From assembly GCA_009782665.1 (NCBI GenBank), contig WRIP01000050.1:1-7981 (forward strand): a stretch of 7,981 bases of DNA, given 5' to 3'. The translations under genes were made by a program, and so were the position numbers. The DNA is from Oscillospiraceae bacterium (GTDB taxonomy: Bacteria; Bacillota; Clostridia; Oscillospirales; Ruminococcaceae). The notes under the pieces are model-generated. The model was given only the letters and a program-made list of their open reading frames with translations. It was not told the origin of the DNA and searched no databases. Positions 1-5,359 of the stretch are shown here, in pieces. The stretch's first letter is position 1; each line of letters starts with the position of its first letter.

Positions 1-414
1 CTTAAGGAGATATATCCTAATGTTACAATGACATTTGGTTATATAACTAAAAACAACCGTATTAGTAATAATATTGAAAAATCCCATAGTTCTGATGCAT
101 ATTGTATTACAGGAAATCTAAACGCAAAACGCAACGAGGAGATATTTATTCAGAAATTCGTAAGGAAGAACAATCGAAGCCTTTACAAAGCAAACCAACT
201 TAAATGTGGTAGATGGAAAGTTAATAAAGCTCCTTATGAAGTTTTAGGGTACAGATTATTTGACAAGGTCAAGGCAGAAGGTGAAGAGTGGTATATATTT
301 GGAAGAAGAAATACTGGATATTTTGATTTACGAAATCACACTGGCAGCAAACTAAATAAAGGCAGTTATTCATATAAGAAAACGATATTACTCGAAAGAA
401 ACAAACACTATTAA
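1..414 (+). CDS. iscB: IscB-type RNA-guided nuclease, C-terminal part (5' end outside window)
   Basis: The frame is open from base 1, so this is the last 137 residues of a longer gene. IscB proteins are transposon-encoded nucleases guided by an omega RNA and have a split RuvC domain around an HNH domain. Seen here: a strand ending in FGYITKNNRI, then EKSHSSDAY at about residues 26-34, which fits the third RuvC motif (H29 and catalytic-type D32). After it comes a basic C-terminal region with RKNNRSLYKAN, APYEVLGYRLFDKV and FGRRNTGYFDLR, which I recognise from IscB/RRXRR-domain proteins (the target-interaction part). The HNH domain, bridge helix and omega RNA would lie upstream, so activity cannot be judged. 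The ATG at 28 is internal. Composition is visibly AT-richer than the pyr genes that follow, as expected for a mobile gene. Family assignment is confident; integrity of the whole gene is unknown. Confidence 0.85.
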   Translation, partial: LKEIYPNVTMTFGYITKNNRISNNIEKSHSSDAYCITGNLNAKRNEEIFIQKFVRKNNRSLYKANQLKCGRWKVNKAPYEVLGYRLFDKVKAEGEEWYIFGRRNTGYFDLRNHTGSKLNKGSYSYKKTILLERNKHY

Positions 415-424
415 CAGAAAGGGA

Positions 425-470
425 AAGCACATTCCTCCCCCACTTTCAGAAGTAGGGGTATCCTGTGCTT
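425..470 (+). repeat. Imperfect palindrome at the right end of the iscB element
   Basis: The outer stem is a perfect 7 bp: AAGCACA (425-431) with TGTGCTT (464-470). Inside it, after an asymmetric internal loop, CCCCACTT (438-445) pairs with AAGT-A-GGGG (450-458), giving 8 bp with one bulged A (454) and a TCAG loop. Subterminal hairpins like this are what IS200/IS605 transposases recognise at element ends. There is no T-run after it, so it is not a typical terminator, although it could still slow transcription into pyrK. Confidence 0.7.
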
Positions 471-477
471 AAGTTCG

Positions 478-1212
478 ATGAACTACACAGTATTGGCTAA
501 CGATATGGTTGCCGAACAGATATATATGATGAAGATTCAGGGTGACAGTTCTTCGGTTACTGCACCCGGACAGTTTATCAACATAAAAATCGACGGGTTT
601 TACCTGCGTCGCCCTATGAGTATCGCGCTCTGGGACAACGCCAGCCTGACCATCTTCTATCGGGTAGTCGGAGAAGGAACTAAACAATTGTCGCAATATG
701 TCACGGGGCAGCAGCTGGATCTGTTGACCGGGTTGGGTAACGGATATGATATCACTGTAGCTTCAGGGCAACGAGTGGTGTTAATCGGCGGCGGAATGGG
801 TGTGGCACCGCTTATAGGTCTCGCAAAGACACTGAGCGAAATGGGTATTGTGTTTGATACGGTTGTCGGATTCAACCGACAGCAGGAGGTCTATGGGTTA
901 AAGCAGATTAAGCCATATACCAACAGACTTATGGTCGCTACAGTGGACGGATCCTTAGGGATGAAGGGTATGGTGACTCAAGCGGTTGAAGTTGTCAACT
1001 ATGACTACTATTTCAGTTGCGGTTCGGAAAATATGTTGCGGGCAGTTCATACGTTGCCGCTTAAAGGGCAACTGTCATTCGAATCACGAATGGGTTGCGG
1101 TTTTGGTGCCTGTATGGGCTGTAGTTGTCGAACGCTGACCGGATATGCGAGAATCTGTGTTGAAGGTCCTATCATGCGCAGTGATGATATCTCATTTAAT
1201 GAAGTACACTGA
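478..1212 (+). CDS. pyrK: Dihydroorotate dehydrogenase B, electron transfer (FAD/2Fe-2S) subunit
   Basis: PyrK passes electrons from the PyrD FMN through a 2Fe-2S cluster and FAD to NAD+ in the cytosolic class 1B dihydroorotate dehydrogenase. The 244 residues show a ferredoxin-reductase-like FAD domain with LRRPMSI (43-49) and GEGT (65-68), and a nucleotide-binding domain with GGGMGVAPL (104-112). The C-terminal cluster motif has C207, C212, C215 and C227 (MGCGFGACMGC, then IC), matching the PyrK iron-sulfur pattern. Length is close to the usual 250. The start at 478 is the only one that keeps the first beta strand, but no Shine-Dalgarno site precedes it. The palindrome of the upstream iscB element ends 7 nt before the ATG, so the insertion may have removed the original leader and perhaps a few N-terminal residues. 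The catalytic partner pyrD lies downstream, separated by one small gene. Confidence 0.93.
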   Translation: MNYTVLANDMVAEQIYMMKIQGDSSSVTAPGQFINIKIDGFYLRRPMSIALWDNASLTIFYRVVGEGTKQLSQYVTGQQLDLLTGLGNGYDITVASGQRVVLIGGGMGVAPLIGLAKTLSEMGIVFDTVVGFNRQQEVYGLKQIKPYTNRLMVATVDGSLGMKGMVTQAVEVVNYDYYFSCGSENMLRAVHTLPLKGQLSFESRMGCGFGACMGCSCRTLTGYARICVEGPIMRSDDISFNEVH

Positions 1213-1256
1213 ACAAGCAAACTGGAAACAAAAGGTAAACCGAAAGGAGTAGGTCG

Positions 1257-1676
1257 ATGCTGGAGATTATAGCTGTCTATTATCTGTGTAAGAAAAACTC
1301 ACAGAATGCTAAAGCCCGTGGCAGGAAAGGCTCCGGAGCGGTCGCATATACCATCGCACTCTGGCTGGGATTCGAGTTTGTTGGAGCGTTTGTGGGTGCA
1401 TTTGTCAGCTTAATATTAGGCTCGGACGGTGAAGTGGCAATAATATATGTGCTGGCACTGCTCTTTGCGGCATTGGGGGGATTTATTGCAAATACAATCT
1501 CTAAAGCCGGACCGATAGTTCAAGACGCTAACAGCATACCGCAGGTGAACCTTCAACCACTGCCTAACCAACCATATAATCCCTATCAGTGTCGAATCTG
1601 TGGTCACATTAATCCATCCGACAGCCTTTTTTGCATGAAATGCGGTACTCCGCTCAACATAGTTCAAACTCAATGA
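1257..1676 (+). CDS. Small two-helix membrane protein with C-terminal zinc ribbon, unknown function
   Basis: This 139-residue protein has a short hydrophobic N-terminus followed by a basic stretch (KKNSQNAKARGRKG, 12-25). Two membrane segments follow, about residues 28-54 (aromatic and Gly/Ala-rich) and 60-81. A Pro/Asn-rich linker (90-110) leads to a zinc ribbon with C112, C115, C126 and C129 (CxxC-x10-CxxC) close to the end. By the positive-inside rule the basic segment and the ribbon are probably cytoplasmic. A strong AAAGGAG (1243-1249) sits 7 nt before the ATG. It lies 44 nt after pyrK and 26 nt before pyrD, so it should be co-transcribed with the pyr genes. I recognise the architecture (membrane helices plus zinc ribbon) but no named function. 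A role in pyrimidine synthesis is not shown by sequence. Confidence 0.8.
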   Translation: MLEIIAVYYLCKKNSQNAKARGRKGSGAVAYTIALWLGFEFVGAFVGAFVSLILGSDGEVAIIYVLALLFAALGGFIANTISKAGPIVQDANSIPQVNLQPLPNQPYNPYQCRICGHINPSDSLFCMKCGTPLNIVQTQ

Positions 1677-1690
1677 CCGATATAGCTCAA

Positions 1691-1697
1691 GAAGGAA
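1691..1697 (+). promoter_or_regulatory. Ribosome binding site that sets the pyrD start
   Basis: GAAGGAA lies 5 nt before the ATG at 1703. The in-frame upstream ATGs at 1631 and 1673 have no comparable site. The one at 1673 also overlaps the stop codon of the preceding gene. This supports 1703 as the start. Confidence 0.7.
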
Positions 1698-1702
1698 TCA
1701 CT

Positions 1703-2641
1703 ATGAATTGCAGCAAGCAAACCTCATATAACAGCATATTAACGACAACCATTGCAGGAGTAGAACTGAAAAATCCTGTTATCCCGGCCAGCGGTTGTTT
1801 TGGGTTCGGCTACGAAATGTCACGTTTCTATGACCTTAATCTACTGGGTGCTATAGCCATAAAAGGCACTACCAGTCAGCCGAGATATGGCAATGAACTA
1901 CCGCGTATTGCCGAATGTCCTTCTGGTATGCTCAACGCTATAGGGCTCCAGAACCCCGGTGTAAAGGCGGTGATCCGAGAGGAGCTGCCTAAACTGAGAG
2001 ATTGTTACACAGGACCGGTCATCGCAAATATCTCCGGCTTTTCAGTCGATGAGTATGTTGAGGTGGCTAGTTATTTTAATCAAACCGATGTAGCAATACT
2101 AGAAGTAAACATCAGCTGCCCCAATGCAAAGGACGGAGGTATGGTGTTCGGAACAACAGCAGAAGCCGCTGCCGAGGTAACCCGTGCAGTAAAGGAGGTT
2201 GCTGAGAAACCGGTGTTTGTTAAACTCACCCCCAATGTCACCGATATTGTGAGTATTGCTAAATCCTGTGAGAATGAAGGGGCAGACGGTTTGACCCTCA
2301 TCAATACGTTGCTGGGTATGCGTATCGATCCCCGATCCGGAAAACCTATCGTCAGTATCGGTGCTGCCGGACTGTCGGGTCCTGCCATAAAACCGGTAGC
2401 AGTGAGAATCGTCTATCAGGTGGCTACAGCGGTCAATATTCCAATAATCGGCGTTGGTGGTATCTGCTGCTGTGACGATGTAATAGAGATGATATCAGCT
2501 GGAGCGACAGCAGTTCAAATAGGTTCTGCAAATCTCATTAACCCGTATGTCGCAAAAGAGATAATCGAACTGCTTCCGGCAAAACTAGTAGAATATGGTA
2601 TCGATAGCATAAATGAATGTATAGGAAGGAGTTTTAGATGA
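1703..2641 (+). CDS. pyrD: Dihydroorotate dehydrogenase B, catalytic FMN subunit (class 1B)
   Basis: This enzyme oxidises dihydroorotate to orotate, the fourth step of UMP synthesis, and works with PyrK using NAD+. The 312-residue TIM barrel (the usual size) shows KGTT at 54-57, GNELPRI and MLNAIGLQNPG near 63-86, and NISCPN at 136-141. C139 takes the position of the class 1 catalytic base; class 2 membrane enzymes have Ser there. VKLTPN (173-178) contributes the flavin-contacting K174. GLSGPAIKP (223-231), GVGGI (250-254) and the AGATAVQIGSA phosphate region (266-276) complete the FMN site. There is no N-terminal membrane helix. The frame stays open upstream to 1631, but the ATG at 1703 has the good ribosome binding site and fits the family N-terminus. 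The gene ends in ATGA, overlapping pyrF by 4 nt, so the two are probably translationally coupled. Confidence 0.95.
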   Translation: MNCSKQTSYNSILTTTIAGVELKNPVIPASGCFGFGYEMSRFYDLNLLGAIAIKGTTSQPRYGNELPRIAECPSGMLNAIGLQNPGVKAVIREELPKLRDCYTGPVIANISGFSVDEYVEVASYFNQTDVAILEVNISCPNAKDGGMVFGTTAEAAAEVTRAVKEVAEKPVFVKLTPNVTDIVSIAKSCENEGADGLTLINTLLGMRIDPRSGKPIVSIGAAGLSGPAIKPVAVRIVYQVATAVNIPIIGVGGICCCDDVIEMISAGATAVQIGSANLINPYVAKEIIELLPAKLVEYGIDSINECIGRSFR

Positions 2642-3348
2642 AGAAACGAGATGTAATCATCGCCTGTGATTTCAAGGACAAACAGACTACACTGGATTTT
2701 CTTGAATTGTTCCCACCACAGCAAAAGCCGTTTGTCAAAATTGGGATGGAGCTGTTTTACAGCGAAGGGCCGGATATCGTCAGAGAAATACGAGGGAGAA
2801 ACCACGATGTATTTCTCGATCTCAAACTCCATGATATACCTAATACGGTCATGAGTGCCATGCGAATCATCGCCGGGTTGGATGTACAGATAACCAATAT
2901 CCATGCTTCAACGAACGAGATGATGCAGGCTGCATTAGAGGGATTACGTTCGGTAGCGGGCGACCGCAGACCTTTGCTCATTGCAGTCACACAACTGACT
3001 AGTACCAGCAATGAGAGTCTCAGAGAACAACTGCTCATACACTGTTCCATGGAAGAGACAATTAAGCAGTATGCTATGCGAGCAGAGATAACCGGTCTTG
3101 ACGGGGTGGTCTGTTCACCGTTGGAAACCGAGTGGGTCAAGCAGGTATGTGGTACGCAGTTCATCGCCGTTACTCCTGGTATTCGTTACCCTGAGGGTAT
3201 TGTCGGAGATGATCAAAGCCGGGTTACCACTCCGCAGCAAGCAAGCCTGTTGGGATGTGACTATATCGTGGTTGGACGTCCCATAACCAGAGCAGACAAT
3301 CCGCTTGCCGCCTATAGGCAAACGGTAAAAGACTTTTTAGGAGAATGA
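2638..3348 (+). CDS. pyrF: Orotidine 5'-phosphate decarboxylase
   Basis: This enzyme decarboxylates OMP to UMP, the last step of de novo pyrimidine synthesis, without a cofactor. The 236 residues match the type 1 family in length. Visible motifs: D11 in ACDF, K34 in VKIGMELF, and the catalytic array D61-L-K63-L-H-D66 (the conserved DxKxxD) followed by IPNTV. H89 lies in the strand after it. TPGIR (179-183) and VVGRPIT (211-217, with phosphate-contacting R214) complete the barrel. The start is unambiguous: GGAAGGAG (2624-2631) lies 6 nt before an ATG that overlaps the pyrD stop. pyrE starts 1 nt after its stop codon. Confidence 0.96.
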   Translation: MKKRDVIIACDFKDKQTTLDFLELFPPQQKPFVKIGMELFYSEGPDIVREIRGRNHDVFLDLKLHDIPNTVMSAMRIIAGLDVQITNIHASTNEMMQAALEGLRSVAGDRRPLLIAVTQLTSTSNESLREQLLIHCSMEETIKQYAMRAEITGLDGVVCSPLETEWVKQVCGTQFIAVTPGIRYPEGIVGDDQSRVTTPQQASLLGCDYIVVGRPITRADNPLAAYRQTVKDFLGE

Positions 3349-3349
3349 T

Positions 3350-3982
3350 ATGAAGAAAACTGTTGCAGGGCTTTTACTGGATATTCAAGCGGTATACCTA
3401 AGACCCAATGATCCCTTTACCTGGGCCAGCGGGATTAAATCCCCCATCTATTGCGATAACCGATTGGTACTATCCTATCCGGCTGCAAGAGACAGAATTG
3501 AAGCGTTTATGGCAGAGATGATAGCAGAACAGTATCCGACCGTAGAGGTACTAGCTGGAACCAGTACCGGAGGTATCGGACATGCGGCATTAGCGGCAAA
3601 GATACTCAATCTGCCGATGGCCTATGTCAGAGCAACCGCTAAAGAGCATGGTAGAGAAAACCTGATTGAAGGTAGGGTGCTGCCGGGACAAAAAGTCGTG
3701 GTAGTTGAGGACCTTATCTCTACCGGCGGTTCGGTGCTTGAGGTGGTTGAAACACTGCGTACCTCAGACGCTGAAGTGCTCGGAGTCGCCTCAATCTTTA
3801 GTTATGAGATGATAAAGGCAGATGACAACTTCGCAAAAGCGAATACAAAATACGTCGCTCTGTCTGGATTCTCTTCCCTTATCGAGGTGGCATTGGAAAG
3901 AGGAGAGATTTTAGAATCCGATATCATGAAACTACTGGCATTCCAAGCCAACCCCTCCGATACATCCTGGCAGCAGCAATAG
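3350..3982 (+). CDS. pyrE: Orotate phosphoribosyltransferase
   Basis: This enzyme transfers phosphoribose from PRPP to orotate to give OMP, the substrate of PyrF. The 210-residue type I phosphoribosyltransferase shows FTWASGIKSPIYCDNR (23-38), an orotate-enzyme signature. It also has the K98-E-H100-G mobile catalytic loop and the PRPP-binding motif VVVEDLISTGGS (117-128) with its acidic pair E120-D121. An AGGAG (3339-3343) inside the end of pyrF lies 6 nt before the ATG. This is the last pyr gene in the run. No hairpin with a U-run follows on this strand, so where the operon transcript stops is unclear. Confidence 0.95.
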   Translation: MKKTVAGLLLDIQAVYLRPNDPFTWASGIKSPIYCDNRLVLSYPAARDRIEAFMAEMIAEQYPTVEVLAGTSTGGIGHAALAAKILNLPMAYVRATAKEHGRENLIEGRVLPGQKVVVVEDLISTGGSVLEVVETLRTSDAEVLGVASIFSYEMIKADDNFAKANTKYVALSGFSSLIEVALERGEILESDIMKLLAFQANPSDTSWQQQ

Positions 3983-4035
3983 AAAACAGAGCTGCCTGTA
4001 TCTCGAATCATGAAGCAGAATACGAGCAGATAATC

Positions 4036-4064
4036 TTGTACTGATATGTCGCTTGCTCTATAAT
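4036..4064 (+). promoter_or_regulatory. Predicted sigma70-type promoter downstream of pyrE
   Basis: TTGTAC (4036-4041), a 17-bp spacer and a perfect TATAAT (4059-4064). Transcription would start near 4071 and run across the tRNA-Arg gene in antisense toward the glycosyltransferase at 4316, leaving a leader of roughly 245 nt. The -35 box matches consensus in only three positions, but the -10 box and spacing are ideal. It is the best plus-strand promoter candidate I found for the glycosyltransferase. Confidence 0.5.
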
Positions 4065-4097
4065 CTGAATAGAGATAGCAGTTTAGATAGACGATCG

Positions 4098-4133
4098 AAA
4101 AAAGCATATTCTGCAACCGAAGTTGCAGAATAT
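4098..4133 (-). terminator. Rho-independent terminator of the tRNA-Arg unit
   Basis: A perfect 12-bp stem, ATATTCTGCAAC (4106-4117) with GTTGCAGAATAT (4122-4133), surrounds a 4-nt loop. Read on the minus strand the loop is UUCG closed by C-G, the very stable tetraloop. The stem is followed, after GC, by six T residues (complement of A at 4098-4103). It starts 12 nt past the 3' CCA of the tRNA. On the plus strand the same hairpin lacks a U-run, so it should terminate minus-strand transcripts only. Confidence 0.92.
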
Positions 4134-4145
4134 ACCCTAAAACGA

Positions 4146-4222
4146 TGGTACGCCGGAGAAGACTTGAACTCCCGACCTTCTGGTCCGTAGCCAGACGCTC
4201 TATCCAACTGAGCTACCGGCGC
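4146..4222 (-). tRNA. tRNA-Arg (anticodon ACG)
   Basis: A complete 77-nt cloverleaf on the minus strand. The acceptor stem is GCGCCGG with CCGGCGT (the first pair is a G-U wobble), and the discriminator A and CCA are encoded. The D stem is GCTC/GAGC, and the anticodon stem TCTGG/CCAGA encloses loop CTACGGA with anticodon ACG. The variable loop is AGGTC, and the T arm GGGAG-TTCAAGT-CTTCT contains two G-U pairs. The ACG anticodon, normally edited to ICG by TadA, reads CGU, CGC and CGA codons. The gene has its own promoter and terminator and is transcribed against the flanking genes. Confidence 0.98.
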
Positions 4223-4242
4223 ATCTCTGAAAGAACAAATGA

Positions 4243-4271
4243 ATGATATCACAGCAAGCAAATCAAGTCAA
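4243..4271 (-). promoter_or_regulatory. Promoter of tRNA-Arg
   Basis: On the minus strand: TTGACT (complement of 4266-4271), a 17-bp spacer and TATCAT (complement of 4243-4248). This is a near-consensus sigma70 promoter. The predicted start near 4236 leaves about 14 nt before the mature tRNA 5' end at 4222, as expected for a stable-RNA transcript trimmed by RNase P. Confidence 0.8.
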
Positions 4272-4299
4272 TATTGGTTCCCGACATCGGTTGGGTGAG

Positions 4300-4307
4300 A
4301 GGAAGGA
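4300..4307 (+). promoter_or_regulatory. Ribosome binding site that sets the glycosyltransferase start
   Basis: AGGAAGGA lies 8 nt before the ATG at 4316. A TTG 42 nt further upstream (4274) is in frame but has no ribosome binding site and would overlap the tRNA promoter region, so 4316 is preferred. Confidence 0.75.
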
Positions 4308-4315
4308 TATTTGTA

Positions 4316-5266
4316 ATGTCCGCTAGACTCTATCTGGTAGTCCCATGCTATAACGAACAAGAGGTGCTTTCATATACCGCATCCACGCTGGAAGGTAAGC
4401 TGAATGCTCTCATTCAAGCGCAGCTGATTTCGCCTGAGTCTCGTATTGTGTTTGTTGATGACGGGTCGAAGGATGATACATGGAACATTATCTGTAAACT
4501 TCATGAAGACAATGACATATTTGCAGGATTGAAGCTCAGTAGGAATCGCGGGCATCAGAATGCATTGCTAGCAGGGTTGCTTGAAGTTAAAGACAGATGT
4601 GATGTTACCATCTCGATGGATGCAGATCTACAGGACGACGTCGATGTAATCGATAGCTTCATAGAAAAGTACTATGAAGGATTTGAAATAATTTATGGGG
4701 TACGCGGTGACAGAAAATCCGATACGACCGTTAAGCGGGGTATGGCAGAGCTCTTCTATAACATGATGACCAACATGGGGGTGGAAACCATCTTCAACCA
4801 TGCCGATTGTCGACTGATGAGTCAAAGATCACTTGAAGCACTGTCGGAATTTAAGGAGGTTAACCTATTCCTCAGAGGAATGGTCCCGCTAATAGGGTTC
4901 AAGAGTTGTACGGTTGAATACAGTCGTCTGCCGAGATATGCCGGTACCAGCAAATATCCATTTAAGAAGATGCTACAGTTAGCTCTCAACGGTATTACCA
5001 GTTTTTCAGTTACTCCACTGAGAATAGTGACGGTCACTGGATCTATTATCTTCACCCTATCGGTCCTCTCTCTAGTTGTGTTATTGGTGTTGGCTCTGTT
5101 ACGTCTAGACTTAACGCTGAGTCTAGCATGGGTTATTGCCTCAAACTGGACCGTCTGTGGCATAATGATGACCTCACTCGGAGTGGTGGGGGAATATATC
5201 GGTAAGATTTTTGAAGAGAGCAAGCATAGACCCAGGTACATAGTCGATGAGTTTATTATAAAATGA
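4316..5266 (+). CDS. GT2-family glycosyltransferase, polyprenyl-phosphate (DPM1/GtrB-like) type
   Basis: Such enzymes move a sugar from a nucleotide donor to a polyprenyl phosphate at the inner membrane face, feeding cell-surface glycosylation or lipid modification. The 316 residues begin with the GT-A fold: VVPCYNEQE (8-16), FVDDGSKDDTW (46-56), LSRNRGHQNALLAGL (74-88) and the metal/donor motif MDADLQDD (101-108). Then come YGVRGDR (127-133), DCRLMS (164-169), FLRGMV (185-190) and R207-YAGTSKYPFKKM, the motif before the membrane anchor. Two hydrophobic helices follow at about 236-262 and 266-293, then GEYIGKIFEESKHRPRYIV (292-310), typical of GtrB/YfdH-like members. No flippase or acceptor glycosyltransferase is adjacent, so sugar and final product are unknown. 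The following operon starts 93 nt later. Confidence 0.9.
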   Translation: MSARLYLVVPCYNEQEVLSYTASTLEGKLNALIQAQLISPESRIVFVDDGSKDDTWNIICKLHEDNDIFAGLKLSRNRGHQNALLAGLLEVKDRCDVTISMDADLQDDVDVIDSFIEKYYEGFEIIYGVRGDRKSDTTVKRGMAELFYNMMTNMGVETIFNHADCRLMSQRSLEALSEFKEVNLFLRGMVPLIGFKSCTVEYSRLPRYAGTSKYPFKKMLQLALNGITSFSVTPLRIVTVTGSIIFTLSVLSLVVLLVLALLRLDLTLSLAWVIASNWTVCGIMMTSLGVVGEYIGKIFEESKHRPRYIVDEFIIK

Positions 5267-5277
5267 AGGTGATTTAG

Positions 5278-5322
5278 GGATGTATTTTTATCTTCAATCC
5301 CAAGAATACATCCTTAATGTAT
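5278..5322. promoter_or_regulatory. Inverted-repeat cluster upstream of the enolase-superfamily operon (candidate operator)
   Basis: GGATGTATT (5278-5286) and AATACATCC (5305-5313) form a perfect 9-bp inverted repeat with an 18-nt spacer. The second arm also forms a compact palindrome with the next bases: ATACAT-CCTTA-ATGTAT (5306-5322). ATGTAT therefore occurs three times in 43 bp. The 17-bp palindrome has the size of a typical dimeric-repressor site and sits 23 nt before the ribosome binding site of the next gene. As RNA the two pairings exclude each other. There is no U-run, so a simple terminator for the preceding gene is unlikely. Confidence 0.4.
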
Positions 5323-5359
5323 ATACCGATAAAGCATAAATACTTAAGGAGGATAGTTC

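Larger units (their letters stand above)
1..477 (+). mobile_element. Right-hand part of an iscB-carrying IS200/IS605-like element (partial)
   Basis: IscB genes are carried by IS200/IS605-group elements, which end in subterminal hairpins instead of inverted repeats. Here the iscB stop codon at 412-414 is followed within 11 nt by a structured palindrome (425-470), and the next gene, pyrK, starts at 478. The exact right border cannot be fixed from one copy. It should lie shortly after the hairpin, between about 470 and 477. No TnpA transposase is visible, but only the 3' part of the element is in view. The element type is inferred from family knowledge plus the hairpin. Confidence 0.6.

Noticed and set aside
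28..30. ATG at 28 as the start of a separate small protein
   Set aside because: The frame is open to base 1, and residues before the ATG continue the IscB RuvC-region sequence, so the gene begins outside the window.
1631..1702. Upstream extension of pyrD to the ATGs at 1631 or 1673
   Set aside because: The extension overlaps the zinc-ribbon gene, has no ribosome binding site and adds residues not expected in the family. 1703 has a good site.
2080..2388. Minus-strand open frames inside pyrD, and similar ones inside pyrF, the glycosyltransferase and the enolase-superfamily gene
   Set aside because: They lie wholly within confidently identified genes, show no family motifs and have no convincing ribosome binding sites.
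4024..4058. GAGCA...TGCTC inverted repeat after pyrE as a terminator
   Set aside because: The stem is only 5 bp with a 25-nt loop and no U-run follows.
4058..4261. Minus-strand 67-codon open frame with a peptide reading APVAQLDRASGYGPEGREF
   Set aside because: This is the well-known false translation of a tRNA-Arg gene. The cloverleaf, promoter and terminator account for the whole stretch.
4274..4315. TTG start giving the glycosyltransferase 14 more residues
   Set aside because: There is no ribosome binding site before it. The ATG at 4316 follows AGGAAGGA and starts directly at the first strand of the fold.
5293..5323. TTCAAT...TGTATA as a promoter for the enolase-superfamily operon
   Set aside because: Both boxes are poor and the spacer is 19 bp. 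The region may contain a promoter, but this one cannot be supported.
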